Assembly (NCBI RefSeq): GCF_015706575.1
Contig: NW_024037064.1
Location: forward strand, 1,859,427 to 1,923,426
From: Patiria miniata
Lineage: Eukaryota > Echinodermata > Asteroidea > Valvatida > Asterinidae
Reading direction: 5' to 3'
DNA: 64,000 bases
Shown here: positions 31,031 through 42,499 of the stretch, in pieces
Layout: each line of letters begins with the position of its first letter
Numbering within the stretch: the stretch's first letter is position 1
Notes under the pieces: generated by a model
Databases searched by the model: none
What the model was told of the DNA's origin: nothing
The model's input: the letters and a program-made list of their open reading frames with translations, nothing else
Position numbers and translations under genes: made by a program

Positions 31031-31180
31031 CATTACCTACTCCTTCAACCTCAGTCCCTGTTCCGACACCAGGCTCCGGGAGATCTCCACCTAGCGTGCT
31101 GGCCACTGTCAAGCGCACTTACTGATCAGCAGGTCTTTCTGAAGATGTTGCATCCATGACCACAGAAGAATGTTGTCTAA
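31031..31180 (+). pseudogene. DIRS copy 2 recombinase start, truncated
   Basis: Aligns to copy 1 about 9290-9425 (GTGCTGGCCACTGTCAAGCG), with a stop TGA at about 31124. Similarity fades near 31180, long before the catalytic residues. Confidence 0.75.
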
Positions 31181-32027
31181 TGCCTAAAATAGAATTTTGT
31201 CACATGACGCCACATGCCTTGCAATGACGTCATCTTGACAACAGTTGTCATTGCACATTTTGTCATTGTGGTCTTGGTTTGTACCAAGTTTGAAGTAAAT
31301 CCACTGAAAGACAAATTATAATTTTGGAAACAGAATAAAATTGTAAATATTGAAAAGAATCATTAAAAATGAACCGATGAATTGGGATTTTGCATACCAG
31401 TACCATAATCTACCTACCCCCCAAGTTTCATGGCAATTGAACCTTCCCTTATATGTGTTTTTTAGAAAAATCACTTTGTTGATGACGTCCTGAAGACGTC
31501 ACACATTTTGCCAACTGTTGTGCATATACCTATTACCTAACAAACCAAATGCAAAAAGAATTTTGAATTTAGCATGTTGCGTTCGTGAGATATGGCTTGA
31601 GGTCCAACAATTGGAAAATGCATATATCAAATCGCACGATGACGTCATGATGACGTCATGATGACGTGACCTCAATAATTTTTGTATGTATAACACATCC
31701 CGGTGTACCCATATACCAAGTTTGAACCCAATCGGACTTGCAGTTCTGCAGATATAGGTCTTTGAAATATGCACGTTTGTGAGGATGTCAGGCGATCCAC
31801 GAAGAAAATGGTTGTGGGAGGAGTTGCATGTAAATCGGTGATGAATATTGACGAACTTGTAGAGCATGCGTAGAAGGGGAGTCGAAGCTAGTGTTGACGA
31901 GGGAGAATGGCATACAGTGATTTGAAACTGGAATGTTAAGTGTGGTATATATATGTTCTGGACATGAGGAGGGTGGGTGGGGCGAACGAGTAGTGGGCAC
32001 GATGTAATGTAGTTCAGCAACACGACC
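31181..32027. repeat. Repeat A-like flank leading into satellite
   Basis: AT-rich sequence with TGACGTCA repeated near 31640-31660 and GATGACGTGACC. Words shared with 24950-25040 (ACACATCCCGGT, AACCCAATCGGAC, GAAATATGCACG) continue to about 31780. Positions 31780-32027 are unassigned. An ORF on the minus strand here has no recognisable domain. Confidence 0.55.
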
Positions 32028-35000
32028 TAGGGCTTCTCTGCTAGGGTTTCTAGGGCTTCTCTGCTAGGGTTTCTAGGGCTTCTCTGCTAGGGTTTCTAGG
32101 GCTTCTCTGCTAGGGTTTCTAGGGCTTCTCTGCTAGGGTTTCTAGGGCTTCTCTGCTAGGGTTTCTAGGGCTTCTCTGCTAGGGTTTCTAGGGCTTCTCT
32201 GCTAGGGTTTCTAGGGCTTCTCTGCTAGGGTTTCTAGGGCTTCTCTGCTAGGGTTTCTAGGGCTTCTCTGCTAGGGTTTCTAGGGCTTCTCTGCTAGGGT
32301 TTCTAGGGCTTCTCTGCTAGGGTTTCTAGGGCTTCTCTGCTAGGGTTTCTAGGGCTTCTCTGCTAGGGTTTCTAGGGCTTCTCTGCTAGGGTTTCTAGGG
32401 CTTCTCTGCTAGGGTTTCTAGGGCTTCTCTGCTAGGGTTTCTAGGGCTTCTCTGCTAGGGTTTCTAGGGCTTCTCTGCTAGGGTTTCTAGGGCTTCTCTG
32501 CTAGGGTTTCTAGGGCTTCTCTGCTAGGGTTTCTAGGGCTTCTCTGCTAGGGTTTCTAGGGCTTCTCTGCTAGGGTTTCTAGGGCTTCTCTGCTAGGGTT
32601 TCTAGGGCTTCTCTGCTAGGGTTTCTAGGGCTTCTCTGCTAGGGTTTCTAGGGCTTCTCTGCTAGGGTTTCTAGGGCTTCTCTGCTAGGGTTTCTAGGGC
32701 TTCTCTGCTAGGGTTTCTAGGGCTTCTCTGCTAGGGTTTCTAGGGCTTCTCTGCTAGGGTTTCTAGGGCTTCTCTGCTAGGGTTTCTAGGGCTTCTCTGC
32801 TAGGGTTTCTAGGGCTTCTCTGCTAGGGTTTCTAGGGCTTCTCTGCTAGGGTTTCTAGGGCTTCTCTGCTAGGGTTTCTAGGGCTTCTCTGCTAGGGTTT
32901 CTAGGGCTTCTCTGCTAGGGTTTCTAGGGCTTCTCTGCTAGGGTTTCTAGGGCTTCTCTGCTAGGGTTTCTAGGGCTTCTCTGCTAGGGTTTCTAGGGCT
33001 TCTCTGCTAGGGTTTCTAGGGCTTCTCTGCTAGGGTTTCTAGGGCTTCTCTGCTAGGGTTTCTAGGGCTTCTCTGCTAGGGTTTCTAGGGCTTCTCTGCT
33101 AGGGTTTCTAGGGCTTCTCTGCTAGGGTTTCTAGGGCTTCTCTGCTAGGGTTTCTAGGGCTTCTCTGCTAGGGTTTCTAGGGCTTCTCTGCTAGGGTTTC
33201 TAGGGCTTCTCTGCTAGGGTTTCTAGGGCTTCTCTGCTAGGGTTTCTAGGGCTTCTCTGCTAGGGTTTCTAGGGCTTCTCTGCTAGGGTTTCTAGGGCTT
33301 CTCTGCTAGGGTTTCTAGGGCTTCTCTGCTAGGGTTTCTAGGGCTTCTCTGCTAGGGTTTCTAGGGCTTCTCTGCTAGGGTTTCTAGGGCTTCTCTGCTA
33401 GGGTTTCTAGGGCTTCTCTGCTAGGGTTTCTAGGGCTTCTCTGCTAGGGTTTCTAGGGCTTCTCTGCTAGGGTTTCTAGGGCTTCTCTGCTAGGGTTTCT
33501 AGGGCTTCTCTGCTAGGGTTTCTAGGGCTTCTCTGCTAGGGTTTCTAGGGCTTCTCTGCTAGGGTTTCTAGGGCTTCTCTGCTAGGGTTTCTAGGGCTTC
33601 TCTGCTAGGGTTTCTAGGGCTTCTCTGCTAGGGTTTCTAGGGCTTCTCTGCTAGGGTTTCTAGGGCTTCTCTGCTAGGGTTTCTAGGGCTTCTCTGCTAG
33701 GGTTTCTAGGGCTTCTCTGCTAGGGTTTCTAGGGCTTCTCTGCTAGGGTTTCTAGGGCTTCTCTGCTAGGGTTTCTAGGGCTTCTCTGCTAGGGTTTCTA
33801 GGGCTTCTCTGCTAGGGTTTCTAGGGCTTCTCTGCTAGGGTTTCTAGGGCTTCTCTGCTAGGGTTTCTAGGGCTTCTCTGCTAGGGTTTCTAGGGCTTCT
33901 CTGCTAGGGTTTCTAGGGCTTCTCTGCTAGGGTTTCTAGGGCTTCTCTGCTAGGGTTTCTAGGGCTTCTCTGCTAGGGTTTCTAGGGCTTCTCTGCTAGG
34001 GTTTCTAGGGCTTCTCTGCTAGGGTTTCTAGGGCTTCTCTGCTAGGGTTTCTAGGGCTTCTCTGCTAGGGTTTCTAGGGCTTCTCTGCTAGGGTTTCTAG
34101 GGCTTCTCTGCTAGGGTTTCTAGGGCTTCTCTGCTAGGGTTTCTAGGGCTTCTCTGCTAGGGTTTCTAGGGCTTCTCTGCTAGGGTTTCTAGGGCTTCTC
34201 TGCTAGGGTTTCTAGGGCTTCTCTGCTAGGGTTTCTAGGGCTTCTCTGCTAGGGTTTCTAGGGCTTCTCTGCTAGGGTTTCTAGGGCTTCTCTGCTAGGG
34301 TTTCTAGGGCTTCTCTGCTAGGGTTTCTAGGGCTTCTCTGCTAGGGTTTCTAGGGCTTCTCTGCTAGGGTTTCTAGGGCTTCTCTGCTAGGGTTTCTAGG
34401 GCTTCTCTGCTAGGGTTTCTAGGGCTTCTCTGCTAGGGTTTCTAGGGCTTCTCTGCTAGGGTTTCTAGGGCTTCTCTGCTAGGGTTTCTAGGGCTTCTCT
34501 GCTAGGGTTTCTAGGGCTTCTCTGCTAGGGTTTCTAGGGCTTCTCTGCTAGGGTTTCTAGGGCTTCTCTGCTAGGGTTTCTAGGGCTTCTCTGCTAGGGT
34601 TTCTAGGGCTTCTCTGCTAGGGTTTCTAGGGCTTCTCTGCTAGGGTTTCTAGGGCTTCTCTGCTAGGGTTTCTAGGGCTTCTCTGCTAGGGTTTCTAGGG
34701 CTTCTCTGCTAGGGTTTCTAGGGCTTCTCTGCTAGGGTTTCTAGGGCTTCTCTGCTAGGGTTTCTAGGGCTTCTCTGCTAGGGTTTCTAGGGCTTCTCTG
34801 CTAGGGTTTCTAGGGCTTCTCTGCTAGGGTTTCTAGGGCTTCTCTGCTAGGGTTTCTAGGGCTTCTCTGCTAGGGTTTCTAGGGCTTCTCTGCTAGGGTT
34901 TCTAGGGCTTCTCTGCTAGGGTTTCTAGGGCTTCTCTGCTAGGGTTTCTAGGGCTTCTCTGCTAGGGTTTCTAGGGCTTCTCTGCTAGGGTTTCTAGGGC

Positions 35001-36489
35001 TTCTCTGCTAGGGTTTCTAGGGCTTCTCTGCTAGGGTTTCTAGGGCTTCTCTGCTAGGGTTTCTAGGGCTTCTCTGCTAGGGTTTCTAGGGCTTCTCTGC
35101 TAGGGTTTCTAGGGCTTCTCTGCTAGGGTTTCTAGGGCTTCTCTGCTAGGGTTTCTAGGGCTTCTCTGCTAGGGTTTCTAGGGCTTCTCTGCTAGGGTTT
35201 CTAGGGCTTCTCTGCTAGGGTTTCTAGGGCTTCTCTGCTAGGGTTTCTAGGGCTTCTCTGCTAGGGTTTCTAGGGCTTCTCTGCTAGGGTTTCTAGGGCT
35301 TCTCTGCTAGGGTTTCTAGGGCTTCTCTGCTAGGGTTTCTAGGGCTTCTCTGCTAGGGTTTCTAGGGCTTCTCTGCTAGGGTTTCTAGGGCTTCTCTGCT
35401 AGGGTTTCTAGGGCTTCTCTGCTAGGGTTTCTAGGGCTTCTCTGCTAGGGTTTCTAGGGCTTCTCTGCTAGGGTTTCTAGGGCTTCTCTGCTAGGGTTTC
35501 TAGGGCTTCTCTGCTAGGGTTTCTAGGGCTTCTCTGCTAGGGTTTCTAGGGCTTCTCTGCTAGGGTTTCTAGGGCTTCTCTGCTAGGGTTTCTAGGGCTT
35601 CTCTGCTAGGGTTTCTAGGGCTTCTCTGCTAGGGTTTCTAGGGCTTCTCTGCTAGGGTTTCTAGGGCTTCTCTGCTAGGGTTTCTAGGGCTTCTCTGCTA
35701 GGGTTTCTAGGGCTTCTCTGCTAGGGTTTCTAGGGCTTCTCTGCTAGGGTTTCTAGGGCTTCTCTGCTAGGGTTTCTAGGGCTTCTCTGCTAGGGTTTCT
35801 AGGGCTTCTCTGCTAGGGTTTCTAGGGCTTCTCTGCTAGGGTTTCTAGGGCTTCTCTGCTAGGGTTTCTAGGGCTTCTCTGCTAGGGTTTCTAGGGCTTC
35901 TCTGCTAGGGTTTCTAGGGCTTCTCTGCTAGGGTTTCTAGGGCTTCTCTGCTAGGGTTTCTAGGGCTTCTCTGCTAGGGTTTCTAGGGCTTCTCTGCTAG
36001 GGTTTCTAGGGCTTCTCTGCTAGGGTTTCTAGGGCTTCTCTGCTAGGGTTTCTAGGGCTTCTCTGCTAGGGTTTCTAGGGCTTCTCTGCTAGGGTTTCTA
36101 GGGCTTCTCTGCTAGGGTTTCTAGGGCTTCTCTGCTAGGGTTTCTAGGGCTTCTCTGCTAGGGTTTCTAGGGCTTCTCTGCTAGGGTTTCTAGGGCTTCT
36201 CTGCTAGGGTTTCTAGGGCTTCTCTGCTAGGGTTTCTAGGGCTTCTCTGCTAGGGTTTCTAGGGCTTCTCTGCTAGGGTTTCTAGGGCTTCTCTGCTAGG
36301 GTTTCTAGGGCTTCTCTGCTAGGGTTTCTAGGGCTTCTCTGCTAGGGTTTCTAGGGCTTCTCTGCTAGGGTTTCTAGGGCTTCTCTGCTAGGGTTTCTAG
36401 GGCTTCTCTGCTAGGGTTTCTAGGGCTTCTCTGCTAGGGTTTCTAGGGCTTCTCTGCTAGGGTTTCTAGGGCTTCTCTGCTAGGGTTTC
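32028..36489. repeat. 23 bp TAGGG-containing satellite, 194 perfect-phase copies
   Basis: The unit consists of TAGGG, CTTCTCTGC, TAGGG, TTTC. The span is exactly 194 x 23 bp, and the phase is unbroken from first to last unit, so there is no net indel. I saw no substitution on reading through. The left border is abrupt (after AACACGACC), and the right border passes without any spacer into TTAGGG repeats. Every frame on both strands is closed by TAG. Confidence 0.97.
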
Positions 36490-36567
36490 TAGGGTTAGGG
36501 TTAGGGTTAGGGTTAGGGTTAGGGTTAGGGTTAGGGTTAGGGTTAGGGTTAGGGTTAGGGTTAGGGT
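36490..36567 (+). repeat. Telomeric TTAGGG repeats
   Basis: About 13 perfect TTAGGG units reading 5' to 3' toward the gap, the orientation expected when the chromosome end lies to the right. The tract is cut off by the N gap, so its true length is unknown. Confidence 0.97.
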
Positions 36568-37067
36568 NNNNNNNNNNNNNNNNNNNNNNNNNNNNNNNNN
36601 NNNNNNNNNNNNNNNNNNNNNNNNNNNNNNNNNNNNNNNNNNNNNNNNNNNNNNNNNNNNNNNNNNNNNNNNNNNNNNNNNNNNNNNNNNNNNNNNNNNN
36701 NNNNNNNNNNNNNNNNNNNNNNNNNNNNNNNNNNNNNNNNNNNNNNNNNNNNNNNNNNNNNNNNNNNNNNNNNNNNNNNNNNNNNNNNNNNNNNNNNNNN
36801 NNNNNNNNNNNNNNNNNNNNNNNNNNNNNNNNNNNNNNNNNNNNNNNNNNNNNNNNNNNNNNNNNNNNNNNNNNNNNNNNNNNNNNNNNNNNNNNNNNNN
36901 NNNNNNNNNNNNNNNNNNNNNNNNNNNNNNNNNNNNNNNNNNNNNNNNNNNNNNNNNNNNNNNNNNNNNNNNNNNNNNNNNNNNNNNNNNNNNNNNNNNN
37001 NNNNNNNNNNNNNNNNNNNNNNNNNNNNNNNNNNNNNNNNNNNNNNNNNNNNNNNNNNNNNNNNNNN
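36568..37067. other. Assembly gap, 500 N
   Basis: Exactly 500 N between the telomeric tract and unrelated sequence. A round number like this is a scaffolder placeholder, not a measured distance. ORFs predicted across it are meaningless. Confidence 0.99.
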
Positions 37068-37536
37068 ATGGATGCACCAAATACTGCTGGACACGCTCCG
37101 ACGCAAGATAAAGAGCAAGTGCCTCATTTTGGTGATCCCCCCCCCCCTCCGTTTGAAAACCCGTTTCGCCGCCGCTGCAATTAATCTGATACCCAAAATA
37201 CAACAATTCACAGATCGCTATTTTGAGAAAAGAAAGCAAATGCCTCAGGGTTTGATTTTTGGGTCACCCTGTAGAGACACATGCAAGGCAGCAGACCTTT
37301 GCAGGGGAAAGACTACTACAAAGAGACTGTTCGAAAGCCGACATCAAATGCATCGCCTCTCTGCTAAGATGACACAAACCACAAGAGAATGGTCGTAGGA
37401 CATCATGAAGTAAATGGCCGGCACCACTCCAATTGGAATGAAAGGCATAGGTCAAGGTAGGTCAAGGTCAAACCCTAGCATTTTCTATCAATTCTGGCTG
37501 AAGTTGAACATGAAATTGCTTGAATCTTGCAGATTC

Positions 37537-38664
37537 TCGATCGTCCCCAACTGAGCTGCATAAAAATAGTGGCCGCATGAGGTCGCTGTTCGCGCTGTAT
37601 TTTTACATGCACGGGCAGGGGCAACTTCGTCCCCAGTGCTTACTTTATTTCCAACCTCGTTTCCAATAGTAAGCCCTGGATAGGAAACTTTCTTCCTGTA
37701 TCTGTCGATACCGCAATAGAAATTGATTTATATCGTGTACTTGGTGTTGTCATTCACAACACGCAGTACGTTTTTTTCGCGATCATTCTCGACCACGCCT
37801 TCCTTAAAATATTCATTTCCTTTCCAATTGTTCATATTTAATATGAAATGTGATACTGAATTTTGTCTCGTTAAGATCGTAACAGTTTTAATTAAAATAA
37901 AATCGTATTTCGTCACTAATGCATATGCTCGCGGTACGACGAATTGATTTACCCTAGACACCGCATAAAAAAAAATGAAAATGAGACACAAAGGCAGGCA
38001 CCAGACTATTTTTCATTTGCATACGTGTTCAAAAATCTTGCACATGGAAATGATCCATACTACCAGGGTGAGAGAGCAGGTAGTGGTGGCGCGTACGGCT
38101 CAACACCTTAGAGAACGAGGTTGCGGCAGGGGTGCAGTGAGCTAATTCAAGCGAGAATTTCTACGCCAGCTGATTAGCATAATAAGTGCCCCCACAGTTT
38201 CTTTTGAAAACGAAGACCGTTTGGCTTTAAAAACCGGTGGAATTATGTCAATGTACCAAGGGATCAACTCCCTGGTTATTGAGCTTCCATCTGAGGGCAG
38301 GCTTGATTGATACGGTTGAAAAAATGGGTCCTATTTGCCTGTGAAAGTGGAAGGATGCAAAATGGCTACATGCAGGCTTGGGAACTACTTTTCGGGAGGT
38401 GATTTTGTTTTGGTGTGAATATTTTAAAATGTGATCAGCTTGTCTACCCAAATTGAAAAGAACTGAAAAGATGAAGGACAGACAATAATTTATTTTTTGT
38501 TTGAGAAACCCCAGTAATGTTATTTGGACCTGAACTTTGTTAATTTTACACTGTTTTAATGGGGCTCGTTTCAGTGCACCATGCATAGCGCGCGTGGATA
38601 TGCCGCCGATTGATTACCGCGTTGGCCTACGGGACGAAAAACGACGAGAGCATGACCAAGGCTA
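37537..38664 (-). mobile_element. Foldback arm (family of 15199-15896) split by a ~970 bp insert
   Basis: 37537-37611 (TCGATCGTCCCCAACTGA to TTTTTACATGCAC) and 38578-38664 (ATGCATAGCG to GACCAAGGCTA) together match the right arm of the foldback element on the left contig. The intervening 37612-38577 is a later insert; ATGCA occurs at both junctions and could be its target duplication. No matching opposite arm was found nearby. Confidence 0.65.
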
Positions 38665-39430
38665 CAATGGAAATTGCGTCACTTTTTTGGGGGGGGGGGG
38701 GGATTACTCCAAGATGTTAACCTTTTTATTTATCAACAATCGTTTATAGTTTTTGCCCACTTGAACTCTTCAAAACTAACACGGTGTTTGAATATTGATT
38801 GGTTCCAGCTGATATGGAAGGGTCTTTTTGGGGGGCCCAATTTTCTTTAAAATTCATTAATGTTTCGCCAAAGTCATGTTCCCTTGCAATAATTTTTTTT
38901 TCAGTTGGCCCCTGAAAATGGAAATTCCTTGAAACTGCAGGGACTCGGGGACTCTTGGAACACATATTAGCCTTACATTAAAAAAAAAGTAATTTACGCT
39001 TCTACTGATTAGTGAACTCGAAAACTAAGCGTCTACGTGAAGCGTCTCCGTAGGCTAAACGCATTATTCACCGGCTTGTGCAGTGCCCTCCCCCTATTGT
39101 AGTCGCCGATTAGTAGTTGCTGATTAATTAGGCAAGACCCGCCTCTTGACCTCCTAGATTTTGACCAATTAGCGGGCGCTTTCCATATCGGGTCTTCGGT
39201 CATTCGCCCGTTGCACGTCAAATAGACAATGGGAGGTTTTAAAAACAACACACATGTCACGCGTTCTGTATTATGTTACGCGATATGGAGCTGGCTGTTT
39301 GTTATTCAAAAGCACTGCATTCAAATTGACCAATCAAACTATTTAGTCGATTTTGGAATGAAATGACGTCACGATTTAGTAAAGTCAACTCCAATTGGCT
39401 TGCGCGTGGCTTGCATTTTGTTTACGGCAG

Positions 39431-39461
39431 TGACCACAATTTGTGTAGCGCGCCCTCTTTT
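39431..39461. repeat. 31 bp dispersed duplicate (first copy)
   Basis: TGACCACAATTTGTGTAGCG followed by CGCCCTCTTTT is repeated exactly at 41778-41808, and nearby sequence is loosely similar (GACA, TTGACAC). It is too short to assign to a family. The reverse strand holds the core AGAGGGCGC also found in Repeat A and the DIRS terminus. Confidence 0.6.
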
Positions 39462-42290
39462 GACATAACAATTGAACTGGTTGACACGAGTATTATTAAA
39501 AAGGCAGGTTTTTTTTACTGCATGGCATTGTTTTTTGTGAAGTTTATTTCGATATTCCACATAATCATGTTACTTTTAAATTAACATGTGAAAATTTCAA
39601 TTCGATGCAACAGATACTGGAGTTATCTTGTAGAAAACCGGGCGTTGCTTTCGGCGTGTAATAAAATTGACTCCAGTTCGCCTTATATCTATTCGCGTTT
39701 TTTAATGGTTGGTCATTTTCGCTCCAATTTCAAAAACGTTTGCCTAACCAATCACTAAATAAATAAATTCAACCAATATTCCTGGAGTTATTATCCCCAC
39801 AACGAGCATGTTAATTATTATTTTTATTTGACGACCACTTCTTCAATTTTGAGCATTTGGAGTACGTTATGGCGACCAATCACAAGATATAATGATACAC
39901 TAATATATGTCTTGAGTTGTCTGCCCCACAACGCCACGATGTTGTTTTTCTGCCATGAAAGTTGACTTTGGTATTAGGCAGTTTTATCTTATTATGGCTA
40001 TGGGTGCACACCGGTAAATATAGGCCTAAATGCATCCACTGAGCTCCGTGAATAAAAGTTATTCCACTCAAAATATTCTGTATTAAAGAGTTCTCAGAGC
40101 CATAAAACTGGGAAATTGAAGAGATATGCAATGAACCTCTGGCCCAGACCTGGAGCGCGTCCAGTTCTGAAGCATCTTGATGCAATTGGGCCCGAAAGTG
40201 GCGCCCTTTGCCATGTTGTAAAGGGATCGTTTTTCAAGATGGCTACTTTTCCGCTTTATATTGGTCGTCTATTTTGGGTGAGAATATCTCAATAAGTCAG
40301 TGGTCAACCCACAAAAATGAAAATAAAAATGAAAGATGACATGTTGATTATCAGTTTACTGTGTGAGTTCTGAGTAATTTTAAAAAGAATTTGGAAGTTT
40401 TCAGGGCATTTAAGCCACTATGCATTTGAGTGTGCTATGGGAATTCTAATAATGGGTGCCAAACACAGTAATCACGGTCCGAAATTGCTTACGCCGGCCA
40501 AATCACGATTGACATGCCCTCAAATTCTTTAGTATTAGAGCATTTGAAGGCTGTTTGTGAACTTGATGATTTGTAAACAAATAAGGTTGGAAGCCGGTGC
40601 AGAGGATACGAGATGGTATTTCAGTGAAAAGTGTAGATGATGATTAGGCCCTAAAATGGCCCTATTTTGCGATGGAGAGTAGACGTCATTTTCAAAATGG
40701 CGATGGGCTTCATGACGCGCAATAGTCGTAGCCCGTTGCCATTTTGTGATTGGACGATGAACGACGTTCATTTGATGGTGTCTTCATATCTCCAGTGCAA
40801 GTAGCTGCAAGCGCGGTCGCAAGTAGCGCTGCTTACGCACCCGTGATCCGCACTCAGTATACTTTCAGATAAAAAAACGGTCTGTTTTCATAAATGAACA
40901 TCATAAAGAAAATAGATTTCCAATTTTCCAAATGATCTATAGTTACATCTTGAGATCGTTCAGACGCATCCCCATAAATGCATGAAAGTGAATACGGAGT
41001 GTTGAGTAATTAGTTCTTCCGGTCGCATCATCAGTCCTTTTAGTTAAGTAGATATTTTAAAAGACGTATTAACTATTTTAAGATTAAAACAATGATTGAA
41101 ATGAAAAGCAGGGATCAATTTAATACGCATAATAGTACATAAAATTAATAAATTTACATTCGTAAAATATTTTTTTTAAAGGGAAGCATGAATATAGATG
41201 AATAAATAAGTTTTTTTAAGAGAGAGAAGTGATTCTTCCATTCCCAGACTTATGTACTAAATTAATGTCCACTTGCAGATAGAAAGTGCAATGTTCATTT
41301 AAATATCGAGATATATACACAGTAGGGTTTTGTGAAATGCTTAATTTTTTTTCTTTTCCCCATTTCTGATCTGTATCATTATGTGAACGAAATGTGTCAC
41401 AGAAAAACCTGCAGAATCTGGTCTTGTACGATGAACATGTACGTGCGCGCGCCCGTACATGTACTTCAACGTCGTTAATTGTCGAATCACAAAATGGCAA
41501 CAAGGCTACGACTATTACGCAGTTTCCTGCTTTTAGGGGAACGTGATCATCTTCAGATGAAATTTTCTCCCAAAGTCATCAATAAATCCCCCCCAAAAAA
41601 TTGGAAAATAAAGAAGAAAGATGATGAAATAAGCATTAATTTGATGTGTGTGTGTCGAACCCCTTGGACAGTTGCGAGTATTTTCCCTGAATTTCTGAAT
41701 TGGGAGCATTTACCATTGGGGTTTATAAAGTTTACTTTACTGGTCTGCAACCCTATGAGGCGTCCGACTTAATATGATGACCACAATTTGTGTAGCGCGC
41801 CCTCTTTTAACAAGCAATGAAGTTGACAGTTGACACATTATTTCATTTGTATTTTTTTTGTGTAGCGGGAATTATTAAGCAGGATTTTCGAGTCTGCCTG
41901 GAGGATCTTCGGCGAGGATTTCAATCGTATTTACTGAAGTATTGCATTGTTAGCGATCTTCTGCACCATCTTGGCGAGTGGAAAGTATTATAAAACTACA
42001 ACAAGCCTACAAATCATCTCTCGAATGGATTGACTCCAGGAACGCGTGCCGCAATCTGCACTTTTGAAAACGTCAACCGTCCACCGTCCACCGCGCCTTT
42101 TCACGGGCGGGAATAACCAGTGCTCGACGTGAGATTGACGCTTCGTCTTGTCTTGATTTCACTTGGTCTTGTCTGAGCTGCAAAGACTTGGTGGTGCAAT
42201 TATGACTTTTGTGAGTTCATCTTGTGACAATTGGGGAGTTTTGTGCTGGAGCTTAGCAGTCTGCAAGCCAACATTCAACAACACCGTCGT

Positions 42291-42296
42291 GGTGAG
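42291..42296 (+). other. Possible 5' splice site before the macrosatellite
   Basis: ACACCGTCGTG is followed by GTGAGT, a consensus donor, 200 bp before the array. Each array unit also has TTCTTGTG followed by GTGAGT. No ATG-initiated frame of convincing length precedes it. Confidence 0.2.
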
Positions 42297-42499
42297 TGAC
42301 CATTGCTCTGTTAGCGTTTGTTTAGTTTCGGACCCCATTCCTATATTAAGATTGCACTCACCCAAAACAGCTGACTAAAAGTAAATGACACTCGAAAGTG
42401 ACATTCTGATATTTTTTTCCCATCTGAACAGCTGGTAAAAAAGACTTCTTCAATATTTGCAGTTTTAAGTTTGTGTGCATAGGGCAGGACTTTGATTTT

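Larger units (their letters stand above)
25130..31180 (+). mobile_element. DIRS copy 2, truncated at the 3' end and rearranged
   Basis: Starts AGTCTACTTTATTCACTTAC, matching the left terminus of copy 1, and stays alignable to copy 1 until about 31180, inside the recombinase. The rest of the recombinase, the ICR and the right terminal repeat are absent. Relative to copy 1 it has extra sequence at about 25325-25488, 25893-25970, 26068-26535 and 28573-29128. It has deletions in gag (including the minisatellite), at RT motif C and near 30180. Confidence 0.9.
37068..42499. other. Right contig, mostly unrecognised unique DNA
   Basis: No gene is recognised. Observed features are a short open stretch right at the contig edge (MDAPNTAGHAPTQDKEQVPH onward to TAA near 37184), the split foldback arm (37537-38664), a 31 bp duplicate shared by 39431 and 41778, and a possible splice donor at 42291. 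The start of the contig has no CCCTAA or TTAGGG repeats. Confidence 0.5.

Noticed and set aside
31499..32023. 174-codon minus-strand ORF before the satellite
   Set aside because: It spans CRE-type repeats and microsatellite-like words, shows no domain, and part of it is shared with non-coding Repeat A sequence.
32028..36489. Regular short repeats resembling a CRISPR array
   Set aside because: The unit is repeated without unique spacers and lies next to telomeric repeats in a eukaryotic genome.
37068..37184. Open stretch MDAPNTAGHAPTQDKEQVPH at the right contig edge
   Set aside because: It is only about 38 codons, includes a C run coding for prolines, and begins exactly at the gap, so its start and context are unknown.
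36466..37239. Long minus-strand ORFs of 216-257 codons
   Set aside because: Most of their length is the N gap and the remainder is telomeric repeat.
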